NCBI GenBank assembly: GCA_964247055.1
Contig: OZ176054.1
Span: 12,090,001-12,154,000 of the forward strand
Origin: Paragordius varius
Lineage: Eukaryota; Nematomorpha
Length of the DNA stretch: 64,000 bases
Direction: 5' to 3'
Position numbers and translations under genes: made by a program. The notes beneath the pieces were generated by a model. That model had not been told where the DNA came from, ran no database searches, and was given only the letters and a program-made list of their open reading frames with translations. How positions within the stretch are numbered: position 1 is the first letter of the stretch; each line of letters opens with the position of its first letter. This document shows, in pieces, positions 25,821 through 38,800 of the stretch.

Positions 25821-27789
25821 TCACCAGAAAAAAGCTTTGGGGTTTCTAACACACAATCTTTCGCACAACTCTTTTGTGGCAAAAATGTTGTAAGAGCGAT
25901 TATTCCCAGAATGTGTAACTTTACACGTCTGACTTAAACGGTCATAATAATATTTAGCGCTTTCATATGTGTATTGCGTTCCAATCCCTGGTTCATCCAA
26001 ACAATCCTCTAGTTAACAAAAAAATGGTAAAATTTATTAAAAGTATCTGTATATACGAATTAAAAGGGTTGAGTTATTGACCAACCAAAAGTAATCGGTA
26101 AGACTAATTATTATCTCAATTGTATTAAGTAAGAAACGTGTAAAAAATTGTCTGGTTATATTATAAGCGCTTACAGTGACGGTTTTGAATGCTTCCATAA
26201 TTAAAATTATAAATAAACAAATGTAATTTATAGACAAATATTTTTTTTGAAAAAGGCATACACTCTTTTTTAAATCATCTATCTTTCCAATAGTTTTTAA
26301 TTATAGAGATATAAATTGGTGACACACTCAATTATATAGTCAATTACATAACAAACTGTAATTATATAGTTTATGTATAGGAAAAAAAGTTTAAAAAAGT
26401 ATGGTTGTCTTTTATAAATGAATTTGTCTTTTGGTTTCGGTTTCGTATAATTTCATATTTAACTGTATAATCGACCACACCAAACTCAAGTAGTCCATGT
26501 TTTCAGAAAATAAAAAAATATTTAAACCATGGATTAAAATATATTAAAATCTTACCAGATATGGGTTGATGTTTAGCTTTATCAGTTTTGAAGAAATTCC
26601 TTTCAAATTGGGAAACAATGTCTGCATCCCAGCGATTAACTTTAAAGTTATCACTATATTTATTCTGTATGTGGTGATTGGGGTCTAAAGATGACTGTAA
26701 AAATTTCGTCGTTGAATGTCCCATATTTAGATTAGGCTCATAATCCTCGCCATCTAAATAATAATTTAGTTCATCTTCATTAGAAGCGACATAATCGTCG
26801 CTGTATAGGTCGTCTACCGTAGTAAAAGTATCATTATTTTTATTTGAAAACGTATTATTAGTATTTTTGATCATCATCATATTATCATTATAATCATGTC
26901 GCAATAATTTGTCAAATGAATATTCAGGCAAATGATAATCCACAATAACATTATTTTTATTATTGCTGTGGTAGTCTTTGTCTACGGCCGGCGCTTTTTT
27001 CTCAAGTGAACTTATGAAATCGGCATCAGATAAAAATAAAATGGTTTCTTCTCCTTCATTTCTCTTTGGTAATAACTCTGATGATAAATTATTTTTCAAG
27101 GTATGATGGCCATTTGTGCCTTGATCATGTGGTGGTAAATTGAGAAAAGATTGATTTCTCAGGAGTTCATCAACGTATGAGTCATCAAAATCCAAATACA
27201 CGGTAAAGTTTTTTCCATTCACCTCTTGCATAACCTTTTGGGAATCATTTGTATAAGCAAAATAAAACTTCCTATCAATAGCCGGAAAATTTCGCGTTAT
27301 ATTTTCAGAATTATGAGTAAATAACTTTGGGATTGTTTCATTAGCTAAGTTTTCACTTTCTTTGAAGTTTTCCAAGTCTAAAATATCGGTTAGTTCGTCA
27401 AAGTTATTTGATTTTAAAAATGTTTCCAATTTTCGCTTTCCTTCACCTACATCTTGGTTTATTGATTGTGGTTTTATATCCTGGTTCACATTGGCGCCAA
27501 AAATATAGAATAATGGATGATCACTTAAATTTTTTGTATTCCCGAAATAATGGTGACGATTATCTAATGAGAATGAAAGTAAAATTATCTAAACTTTTGT
27601 AAAATATAGTTACAATAAAATATAAGGAAAAGAGAAATATTAACCTTGGGTATGCCGCGGGAGTGGATTACTTGAAGAATTACTTGTATCAACCAAAGCT
27701 GAAAGCGGCAGGATTCGGAAACAATTCACATTAATTTGCCAATACTCAAGGATGGTCAGGTAAGACAGGATTAGGAATATTAATAACAT
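25821..27789 (-). CDS. Secreted acidic Asn/Asp-rich protein with a C-terminal Kunitz-like domain
   Basis: There are three exons: 27789-27645, 27563-26556 and 26008-25821. Both junctions are phase 1 with GT-AG borders and give 446 residues. Exon 1 is a signal peptide (MLLIFLILSYLTILEY). Exon 2, 336 residues, is acidic and rich in Asn, Asp and Ser with several N-x-S/T sites and no recognised fold; it is probably disordered. Exon 3 encodes a Kunitz-like module: C-L-x-E-P-G-I-G-T, AKYYYD, TCKV, SGNN, YNIF, then CERLC, with cysteines at module positions 2, 28, 48 and 52. That fits BPTI cysteines 5, 30, 51 and 55 within one residue of spacing. The 14-38 pair is absent (Thr and Asn instead), so the reactive-site loop is not disulfide-clamped and classic protease inhibition is doubtful. 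The splice model is hand built but phase-consistent. Confidence 0.8.
26223..26457. mobile_element. MITE (ATACGGACAAAACGT family), diverged copy
   Basis: The left half carries GACAAATATTTTTTTT and the right half carries AAAAAAGTATGGTTGTCTTT and ATGAATTTGTCTTTTGG. They are inverted relative to each other, as in the clearer copies at 34540 and 50619. It falls in the second intron of the Kunitz-type gene. Confidence 0.5.
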
Positions 27790-30032
27790 TTTTAATAATT
27801 TTTATAAAATAAATTGGCTTGAAAAATTGAGAGAGCTAAGATAAAATAATAATTTGTATTGAACAAACAGATTTAAGAGCGAAAAATTGTAAAACTCCAA
27901 ATTCAAACTACCTCTCTTTTTATATAGGTTCGTCTATATGCGTATGTTTGCGCGAGGTAATTTTATTATTCGTATATTTTTGCATTTTTTTGTCTCTTAT
28001 TACATATTATTATTATATTTATAATGTAAGACATTGTTTTTCCATTTTTTACAGGTAAAAAAAACTAAATTTATACAAAATTACTCATTATTAAATATAT
28101 GTATGCTTGGATGTCCTGTTGCCAATATTATACATGAAATATTTTACAATTTTTTCTTCCAAGTATAAACCAGTATTGTTAGAGGAATTATATCTGTATT
28201 ATTAATAAATTAAAATATGATAGTATATATCTACGAGATAGATATCAACCTACAGATTTTTAATAAAAAAATACATAAATCAATCAATTTTACCATATTA
28301 AAATTAAATATATTTTTACTGGCCCAGGTAAAAAACCTCTGTAATATAAACTTAGTCTTCACTGTTGGACATTTTTTTGCATGCTATTATGATTTTAAGA
28401 ACATACGTAAATCCGTTATATATATATATATATATATATACCATAAATCAAACTATTATAAAATTTAACCAATTTTTTAGATTTTTACATTGCAACAAAA
28501 GATATGAAAAAAAGTAAATTTTGTTGTTTAAGCGTTTATCATCATACATTTTTAAATTCCTAGAATTGAAACTTTAATGAGGAGAGTGTCATACATTTTG
28601 AATAAATTACCATATAATTAAAGTATATAATTTGTATCAAAATATGTGTGCATTTGTGTGTTTATATAATAATAACAATTTAATTTTTAATTTTGAAAAC
28701 ATATAATTTGAATTTATAATTCGGAAAAAATCTTTTAAAAATTGTCTCTCCTATACAATAAAAGTTAATGTGAAAGGCAAAACTCCCAAAATTGATTTTA
28801 ATCTTACAATAAAACTCTTCGTGACAAATATTTTTTTAGTGATATATTCACTTTACTAAATTCAAAAAAAGTTAATATAACACAAGGTGACAAATAATTA
28901 TCTAATGAAATATTTATGTCTGACATTGTTTAATAATGATGTCCTTTTTGCATATTGTTTAATTTTAATTTTCGCAGAAATATTTATCAACTAAAATTAT
29001 TATATATTATCTCTTTAGATATATATATATGTAGAATTTGTTTTACATTTTTGTCATAATTTAAATGTCTCACATTCTTATCTTTAACGTTATCTTTCTT
29101 TCTTTTTTTAGACTGGCTTATAAATCTTATAAAAAAAATGTCCTGCTTATTTGTTCCGCATGACTCCACAATCGCTATTCAGACAAAATTTTTTAGATTT
29201 TTTTAGATAATAAATTTCCATTTAAATTTTTTGTCGTATATATATATATATATTACTGAAAATTTAAATTCCGGTTGCATAGTAAAATTAAAATTGAAAT
29301 AATTTTTTCTATTTAATTTGCGTCATAGCAATGAAAGCGCGCACATATAATTATTATAATAGCTGACGTAATTTATACAAATCTATTTTTTAATAATTAA
29401 AGTATTATGACACAATATTTACGCTAAAGTACATGAACGAGAGCTATTATTTGCCATGGGGTATTTTAATTGGTTAAAAGAGAATACAAATTGGATGTCT
29501 TGTTGGTATCTATTGGATTTTTAATCTTAATTAGTTTAATTAAAATTATTGATATCGAGAATCACTCCATCTTCACAATTTTTATTAAATAGGTAACTAA
29601 TAAAAAGGAAAAATCTAATACATGGCGACAGACGTAGGATTGAAATCTTTTAGCCAATTAAAACCCAAAAAAAGCTAATAACTCTGGTTTATTTTTAAAC
29701 CCATAGAAGAATAAATTAAGTAAAAAATAAATATTCATGTTTTTTTTAAGGGCTCCTTAGGTTTAGAGATATTTGTCGCCATCACTTATTAAGGTTATTG
29801 GTTAAAATATATGTATAATTATTTATGCAAAATGTTGACATTAATTCGCAACCCAATTATCAAAACAAACTAGTCACAACATATTATAATTGTAAATGTT
29901 ATGAAAATTTAAATATATTTCTCGGAAAATGCTTGATAAATTTTTTCCTAAGATCAAATAATAATTATATTAGGTCTAAATTCTTTACATTCATTTATAA
30001 AACATGTTTTTAAAAATTCAAATTTTGTTTTG
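27790..30032. other. Intergenic region between divergent genes
   Basis: This AT-rich 2.2 kb separates the minus-strand Kunitz-type gene from the plus-strand carboxypeptidase gene and must hold both promoters. It has a TA run at 28417-28440 and no supported gene. Confidence 0.5.
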
Positions 30033-31725
30033 ATGCATATATTATTTTTTCTTGTATTTCATCATTTACTCATAAACACTTTACAAAATCTTGATTTTGA
30101 ATACCATGATGATCAACGGCTTCAGTTGTTTTTACAACAAATAAATTATGCATATCCCCGAAATACATTTTTGTATAATGTTGGGCATTCTGTTGAGGGT
30201 ACAAATCCTTACATTATTATAATAATTTCATTTATCTAAAATTTGTTATATATAGGTCGGAATTTAACCGTTCTAGCAGTTTCAAATATTGACCTAAGAA
30301 ACGAATACAAATTTGATAATTTTCGAAATGTTAAATTAATTGCTAATATTCATGGGGATGAAGTACCATATATTTTTTTATATTTGTCTCCAATTTTTTT
30401 TAATCATAACAAATATTTTAGGCAGTAGGCCGTGAACTTTTGTTACATTTCATTGACTATGTATTTCATCCGCCCTATGTTTGGGATCGTAATTATCAAA
30501 CTTTACAGCACGTTTTAAACGATACAATTATCCACATTTTACCTTCGATGAATCCCGATGGCTTTGAAAGATCATACGTTTTACCGCTTCATAATTGGAG
30601 GTTTCATATAAAATTTTAAATGAAACTATATTTAATTAACCGTTTATTTTACTTTTAACAAAATTTTTTCCAATGTAAATTAGAAAGACCTAAGATACGT
30701 GATTTATGATGCTTTTGTCTGTCAGACATTTTTTCTATTTTTTCAATTTAATTAGGTGTGTGCATATATATATATATATATATAATTTTTATCGGTATTT
30801 TTTATATTGTCTGAACCATTAGCTAACAGTTTCTCATACATTCTTATTTTACATTGTTACATCACGAAAAGTTAGAAAATTACTGTATTAAACATTTTGT
30901 TTTTTAAATATAAGAATTTTATTGTCAACCATATATATTCCCAAGTAGATCTCATCCATATCTTGGGTTTGTTTGACCACCCAGCATTTTTTTTCCAACA
31001 TTATTTAATGTAAAATTGTAACATCTTTATTACAAATTTTTACCGCCAAAGAATATAATTTTTTTGTTGAAAATAACACATAGGTGCATAATTTATTTTT
31101 AAACTCAATCTTTAAAACTTAATTTTTTAGAATGGTTATCAGGACACATAAAACCCTGAAATTTTGATAAATAGGGTTCCTTAATACCCATTAATCATCG
31201 GTTGTTGGCATTTTCAGTTTGAATGGTTAATATTTTAAATCATAAATTTACTATCTTAATAGATTGATACAATTTACAGTGTAGATTTATGCTGTACACT
31301 TTATAATTAATCGTAGTGTATAAAAAAACAAAAATAAAATGTTGAAATTAAACATTTTTTTCCTATGTTACATTATTACTTTGTATATTTATTTATGGAC
31401 AAAATCTGTTTTATAATACACGCTTAACAATAAATGTGAATATCAATAATATTTATTTAAGAATTAAGATTATATTATCTTATATTAACTTATGAATATA
31501 ATAATAAATGCACTTTAGAGGCAATTCAAAACGCATAGATTTAAATCGAAATTTCCATGATTACATTGAGGGCGTAACACCTACGGAGGCGGCTCAACCC
31601 GAAACGCTGGCGATCGTTCGTTGGCTCGAGGAGATAAATTTCGTTTTTTCTGTTTCGTTCCATGGCGGTGCCGTGGTCGTTAGTTATCCCTTTGACAATA
31701 AATTCCCAAGTAAGAAAATTTATTG

Positions 31726-31762
<37 letters not shown>

Positions 31763-34700
31763 CTTTAATTTGTGGGAAGTTGTCGAATTAAGATTGATAA
31801 AAATCTTTCAAGGATATAGTCTAAGGGTTTTGTTTATTAATTACTGTGTGACGAACAAATACTTGATACTTAAAAGCTTTTTACCTTCATTTTAGAAGGT
31901 TTCATCTAATAATTTTATTCCAAAGATCCTTGTCTAGACATTTGCTAATGTCGAGGTTTAATATTTTTATGTCATTATGGTGTCGTTCCAGGAATGTCCT
32001 TTGCTTCTACTTTCAATGTGACCCAAGTATTTGAGCCTGCTTCTTTACATAAACTTTTTTATTGTGTCATTTCACTGTTTAAGAAGAGGGATATTGTTGT
32101 AAAAACAAGAAGCTTTAAGTATTTGGTTTTCCGTATTCATCATTTTGTCAAGATTTGTTTTGTTAAGGAGAGCCATGTTTCGGTGGCACAAATAAGAGCT
32201 GGCCTGACTCCTGCTTTGTATATTATAGCTGCTATTTTGTAGGGTGAATTAATTGAATTTTTTAGCTTTATTTACAGCACATCATCCTATGATTTGTTAG
32301 TTGAGACGGATATATAATAATAGTTTAGCTTATATGCTAATCTATCTTTTTCTTAAAAATCCAGTGCAATATTTTGAAAAACTAATAATTTTTGCTTTAA
32401 AAAATAATTTTAATAATAAACCAATGCAGGAAAGAAAAGAAGTGTTTATGGCTGTGGCAGATATAGAATCCTATAAATTATCATAAGTGATTATCAAATA
32501 TTTTGACATGTGTTTTACAGAAAAATTGGCGGAAAGTCCAATTTTTGAAAAAGCCTCTTTTGTATAGTTTGATTGAGTCGGTTTTTGATAACTGTGGTAG
32601 GTTTTCGAATACAATTTCTAACTCTGTTATCTTTTCTTCGTGGATATAATTGGGGGTCAGGCAAGTTAAAGCCATAATATAATAATATAATATACATTGT
32701 TTTAAACCAGGGATGTCCAACATGCTTTATTTCGGTACGGAAAAGTCTTCTTAAAATGTTAAATTGGATTTCAACGATTTTTAGAAGATATATCATCCAA
32801 AAGCGGGCTCAAAATAAATGAAAAAAAGCCAACAATTATCAGCAATTTGAATATTTAAATCATCACAAATGGAGTTAGAGAAAAATTTAATACCGTTTTT
32901 TCGATATCTAACTGTTGTTTTTTCGGGTTTTTTCGTGATAATCTATTATAATGTTTTATGACTTTTTTATTTTCCATGATTTTTTTAAAAGAGAAAAATA
33001 AAAATCTCTGGCACGCCAATTCATCCAGATTGTTAAAAAGATTCTATGGGAGTGTTAATTCTGATAAGAAAATGCTACAGGAGCTTCAATAATAGACATC
33101 AATATAATATCAAGTCATATCGCATCCATCAAGATTATAAATCCAACTCTAACTTATCATTTACCTCACCTGTAGACTTTTTTTTAACAAACTTGATAAA
33201 TTGACGCCCCATTGATAAAATAAAAATAATGGTAGACAATCAAAAAAAAACGCAGATGACAACAATTAGACTTTGAAGAAACGATATTCCTCCTTTCTGA
33301 TAAGCCCATTTGTGATGTCATAAATGTTAATTTAAACTACACTTTGATTCGCGATTTAATCTCCAAAAAACGATAGAAAGGGAAATATATATTCTAATTC
33401 TACATCAGTCCTAAGCCCGTATGGCATTAGAATTCATATACTGTTGCTAAAAATCTAACCTCTATTAACTAATTTTCAATAAATGAGTAAGATAAATAAA
33501 ATTCAAGATTTGTTTTACAATAAACTAATATCTAATGTACAAGTTTTATAAAAACATTTTAATAAATTTTTATTATTCAATATAGATTCACCCGTGGATG
33601 AAAATGAGACCCCGGACTCAGATGTGTTCCAATTTTTATCCCTATCTTATGCAAATCATGTCAAAAATCCCTTAATTCAAGGCCATTGCCATGATAGAGT
33701 TGAACCGATTGGATATGTCGGTATAAATAAACCAATTAATTTATTTAGTAATACCACCTAAAAAATATGTATAATTCACTTTTTACCTGTTTATTACGAT
33801 ATATTATATATTAACACTAAAAACAATTTTATTAATTATTACTTTTGTTTTTTTAGTAGTTACAAATTATATATCCAATTGTAGTCCTATTTACAAGTTA
33901 TATCTTTGTAATCAGGTAGATGGGTTAATATCTTTTTATTGGTAAAAAAACTCTGTTAAGCGATTCTATGAAAATAATTTTTAACTTTTTTTTAAAACCA
34001 AAGTAAGTATAATATTGTCAACGAGAACGAATATTTTATATTAAAATAATAATTTGTATTCTCGTAAAATTTATTAAATTCAAACTATATCCAAAATTTT
34101 CGATACATGAGAGTATCTAATATATTTTTCAAATTTTGTTTTAATTAATTTTATTATTATTTTCTTTTGTTTTAGTTAGTCCATTGAAAAAGATACTCTC
34201 ATGTATCGAAAATTTTGGATATAGTTTTAATTTGATAAATTTTACTAAGTAAATATAATTTTCACACCACGTTAGAAAACAATGAAGTCATTACGGAGTT
34301 CTTTGAGAATGGGATAACAAATGGGGCCAAATGGTATCCGTTGCGAGGTGGTATGCAAGATTACAATTATTTCCATGGCGTTTTTGAATTAACCATTGAA
34401 TTATCTTGTCCGAAATTTCCTCCGCCCAAATACTTGTACGCATATTGGAGGGCGCATAGAGACGCACTCATTAATCTTTTGAATGATGCGAGGAAAGGTA
34501 AAAATTTAGATGAATCCTTTTGAATATTAACACAGTAAAAATTAAAATTATACGGACAAAATGTGAAAAGATATAGACAAATATTTTTATCTAACAGACA
34601 ACCATACGTTTTAAAACTTGATTTTTTTTAAATATAACTTGTTTCAAAGTTCAAAATTGGTAACTCAATCAATTATATATTTTACGATTATAATTAAATG

Positions 34701-35457
34701 TATTTTATAGGATAATTTAAGGTTTAAAAAGTATGGGTTGTTTTTTGAAATTTTTTTTTTATATTTCACATTTTGTCCGTATAATCAATTTTTAATGTAT
34801 TAAAAGCTGTTCAGATTTGAGATGAAATCTTTTTATATTTCATATAATGTATTTTTGCTTTTATATAGCTTTTGTTCGATCTGAAATTAAGAATGATAAG
34901 CAAACTTTGAATTATACTGATATATAAACTGTTAATTTTTTACATAATGAAAAAACAGGCATCAATGGACGAATAATAAATAGCCATTATCAGCCAATCT
35001 ATAATGCCAGCGTTTACATAGATGCACGGATGCCAGTTTTTACCAATAAACAAGGATATTTTTGGCGTGTTTTACTTCCCGGTAGTTATCAAATTAAGGT
35101 AAGCTTAATATATTGCTAATTTTTTTTATATTTAATACTCTGAGAAGCCTATACGGTTTTTATGAATAAAAAAGTCATTTTATACTTGTTATTATATATA
35201 TAATTCTTTTATTGAAGCCCAATATATGGAAATAATAAATAGTAAAAATAGTTATATAATTAATATAACCAAGCAAAAGATTTTTACAAATAATTAAGTT
35301 AAAAAATGGTCTATATTTTGACCAAATATAGCATAGATTTATATAAATTTTTTTTGACTACTTATAGATTGTTGTATCCGGCTATAGTTTTTATGGATCA
35401 GCAATAGTACCACATCAAGGAATCCTTAATGCAATTTACACCATTGAATTTAATTAA
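30033..35457 (+). CDS. Secreted metallocarboxypeptidase, N/E subfamily (M14B)
   Basis: There are eight exons: 30033-30198, 30256-30362, 30422-30600, 31519-31709, 33586-33720, 34276-34497, 34959-35098 and 35368-35457. All have GT-AG borders and matching phases and give 409 residues. A signal peptide (MHILFFLVFHHLL) is followed by the catalytic domain. The zinc ligands are visible as HGDE and SFHGG. Substrate-binding residues are in DLNRNF, the Tyr is in GGMQDYNY, and the catalytic Glu is in FELTIE. NPDGFE is typical of the N/E group. The last about 80 residues (GINGRI…ITLNATYTIEF-like pattern) form the transthyretin-like domain. The length fits single-domain CPM/CPE/CPN-type enzymes rather than multi-domain CPD. 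Such enzymes remove C-terminal Lys or Arg from peptides in the secretory route or outside the cell. All catalytic residues are intact. Polyadenylation signals AATAAA lie at 35678 and 35689. Confidence 0.93.
31710..33585. other. Intron 4 of the carboxypeptidase gene
   Basis: This 1.9 kb intron begins with a TA run (31728-31759). Several 60-90-codon open frames occur (for example 31994-32242 on + and 32481-32796 on -). They match no family I know and lack splice support. The patch at 32500-32660 is less AT-rich and may be a decayed mobile element. Confidence 0.5.
34066..34250. repeat. Near-perfect 60-bp inverted repeat in carboxypeptidase intron 5
   Basis: The left arm (about 34066-34125) and right arm (about 34188-34250) share TATCCAAAATTTTCGATACA and its complement with only a few mismatches, around a loop of about 62 bp. 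The right arm ends some 25 bp before the acceptor of exon 6, so the pre-mRNA could form a strong stem next to the splice site. Confidence 0.85.
34540..34795. mobile_element. MITE (ATACGGACAAAACGT family), clearest copy
   Basis: The terminal inverted repeats are about 80 bp. ATTATACGGACAAAATGTGA near the left end is mirrored by TTCACATTTTGTCCGTATAAT near the right. Inner to these, GACAACCATACGTTTTAAA faces TTTAAAAAGTATGGGTTGT. It lies within carboxypeptidase intron 6. Confidence 0.8.
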
Positions 35458-35896
35458 ATTGGTATAACTTATTTGCTCAAGCCCCTCTCAATCAAACCAA
35501 TGCAACTTTACAATCTCTATTTATTATTTATTCAATTATATGGAAATCTCAATTTTTTTTATAGAATTACAAAATTAACTTTTTATATGTAATTATCATA
35601 ACTTATAATTTTTATATCCATTTTATTTATTTATTATGTATGATATTTAAAGATTGCCATAGATATATTTATTTTGCAATAAATTTAGAATAAAATATTT
35701 GTTTAAAATTTATTAATCATTACCAACTAATAATATATCACATTCACATATACTGCGAGTTGATTAATGTTTGATTTAACAATTAGGTGTTTATTATATA
35801 TATATTTATATAAAATTTAAAAACCATCCAATATTAATGTTGGCAGAATCCCTTTCAATTAGTGTTTTATATAATTATATATATCATTTTAAAAAA
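35458..35896. terminator. Convergent 3' ends of carboxypeptidase and tyrosyl-tRNA synthetase genes
   Basis: The two stop codons face each other across 439 bp. AATAAA occurs at 35678-35683 and 35689-35694 on + and at 35795-35790 on -, about 100 bp apart. Each is at a normal distance from its own stop codon, so the two transcripts need overlap little or not at all. Confidence 0.6.
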
Positions 35897-38800
35897 TTAG
35901 CCAATTATTGCATGGATTAAGGATTTAACAGTAATAGGTTGCATTTGAGTGGTGCTCATTTGATCAATATTGCCATGTAAGGGATGATTTTTCCAAACAA
36001 CATATTTCTGTTCATCGGTTTTTATATCGGCCTATATTTTGCAAAAAAGAATAGAGGTTATCATACCCACAAATATTTCTTAAAACCGATAATCATTATT
36101 TTTGTCTTTTAAGAGGAGGAATTGGTTGGTATTTAAAATGATAAACATATTACATTTAAAATATATTATATAATAGTGTAATGGTTAAAAAACTTTATGC
36201 GTGCCTTTTTAATATTACAAAAAGTTATTATATATGTATAATTCAGCTAAAATTATATAAATTTATTATGATATAATTTTAGCTATAATACAATCACACT
36301 TCAGCGTAAACAATATAAAAAGTTATATTTAGCAATTTTATTTGGAATAATGACCGCAGATATTTACCCAATATTTTAAACTTCCCCACCCCCCTTCCCC
36401 CTCCCTATAATTTTCAAAAAATTCATTAAAATAATTTTTAAAACAACAATTTTTGAATTTTCAGTAAATCAAGTAATTACACCAATTTGCTATTAAAAAT
36501 AACGTAAGATAAAAAAAACTTGTATCTTCTCCCAAATTTTTTTCTTGGGGTTAAGCACTATATCAGGCGACCCTTGTTCGTAATCTTTAAATTTCAGTAT
36601 GGTCCCAGGCTTAAATTTATCTGGAATGGATAGTAATTCTTTGTTTCCAGCATTTTGTCGGCTATATTAAAATAGAGTGAAATTGAAATTATACGGACAA
36701 AACGTAAAAATATATAGACATATATTTTAATTCAAAAAACAACCATACTTTTTAAAGCATTAATAAAATCTATTTCATACTTTATTTGTAACAATGAGTT
36801 ATAAGAAAAAATCAGGTAAAAGTACAACGATTTTTTAACCAAAATCTTTCGTCTTAATATTTTTACGTTATTACTGTACCGATTTTTACTGATATCAGAT
36901 AAAAAATAAAATATATTTATGAGTATAAAAACTCAAAAATATTGATTTTAAATTGTTTTAAAATAATATATAACATACTCAGTAGCACATAATATCATGC
37001 CTTGTGACACGATTCCTTTGAGTTTTGCCGGTTTAAGATTGCATAAAACTACAACAAGTCTGATATAAAAAAACATTATTTGTTAACATTTTAAAAATTT
37101 ATTATAATGTGGATGTCACTGTTATTAAGGCGAAGACGAACAAAATTTGGTTTATAGAAATAGGTCAAACATTAAAACTAAAAATACCAATCTATGGAGG
37201 AGTTTTATTTATACAATGTTTCTAAGAGACGACCTTGTCTGTAACACATTCATCCAAAAACAATTAAGTATAAGAAAAGTAAATATATATTTATTAGAGC
37301 AAAAATAAAATTATTACATAAGGGGGTTGTACATATAATTTTCTAAGATGGTAATATACATGATCACATAAATATAAATCTTACAAATTTTCATAGGTAA
37401 CAGGTTGATCTAGGCAATAATGCCAAAGATACTCACCAATCAATCATATGACTAGAGTTTTTATTCCTAAACAATTCTTCAAACCCTTTCACCAGTCTGA
37501 TCGGTGAGTTTACTGAGGGGAAATTTATCTATGTGCTAGTCCATTGTGTAGTTGAAGCTACACATTTACACCTAATAGTAAATGGTGTTAAAATCATAAT
37601 GTATATTGGTTTTATATAACTTTAAATTTACCTAGTTGGTGAAAACTATTAACGAGATCGGATGCTAACTCTTTGTAGTTTTCACTTTTGTAATGATAGA
37701 AGAAGTTATCATTGAATAACTTATATGCCTCCCAAGCAATCCACTCCTTGACCCCCATCAAATTAAGGAATTCCTCATCTGATAGCAGTTGGTCGATTTG
37801 GGGACCAGTCAAGCACCCATCTGATAATTTAGATTTGAACATTCGGAATTTACCAAGATAATGGGTAAATGCCTAAACCATCCTTATCTAAATTAATTAA
37901 AAAGGTTCTTGCTAGCCCCAATTTTATGTGAAGAGAAGGGACCACTAATCTTTCCATATGAACTAATGGTTTCCTCTCTATCCCATACTCTCTAATTACA
38001 TGAATCAGTCTTGGGAATATATCCCCAGGCTGACTGAAGTGCGTTTCAATATCCCGGCTATTGAAATGGCACCACGGGCATAAAAAGATAGGATAGCCCT
38101 AATTCAGTCCTCATAAAATTGACAGAACCTTTCATCATAAGGTTAAATTTAACTTTAAAATCCCCAATTATATTCCATAAATATCATACTCTATCAGCCT
38201 CAACATTTCCGAATACAACTCGTAATTCGACTTAAATGAATACAAGAAATAGCGGGACACTATTTTCTGCTTTAAACAAGAAAAATAATTTAATTCCTAC
38301 GGTCCGTACTAGTACGTACTGTAGCTTTCCCATGCATACAGCTTCGAAAACGGGATACGCTTTTGATATGACATACCTTTTTTAATGCGACAAATAAAAA
38401 AAACAATACAGGAAGATTGGAGCCTTTTCAACGATGCAAATTCGGTTTAACAAACTTTTATATATTTGTCTAATAATTCTTATAAAACTTATTGCCATAT
38501 TTGATTCATAGAATAGCTTTAAAGTTGTCCTGCTTAATGATATAGCGGCTTCAAAACCTTTGTTTATTGCATGCAAAGGGAAGCAGCCAAATAAACGGTA
38601 AAACTACGAACTGTATTCGGAAATGTTGAGGCTGATAGGGTACGATAACCAATGGAAAATAATTTGTGATTTTAAAGCATAATTTAACCTTATGATGATA
38701 GGTTCTGTCAATTTTATGAGGACTGAAATCGGGCTATTCTACCTTTTTATGCCCGTGGTGCCATTTCAATAGCCGGAATATTGAAACGCACTTTAGTCAG

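Noticed and set aside
31994-32242. 82-codon frame in carboxypeptidase intron 4
   Set aside because: It looked like a possible mobile-element fragment, but no family motif could be named and it lies wholly inside a well-supported intron.
32703-32725. CAGGGATGTCCAACATGC, resembling a hAT terminus, in carboxypeptidase intron 4
   Set aside because: No matching inverted end or 8-bp duplication was found nearby, so it may be a chance match or a remnant too small to call.
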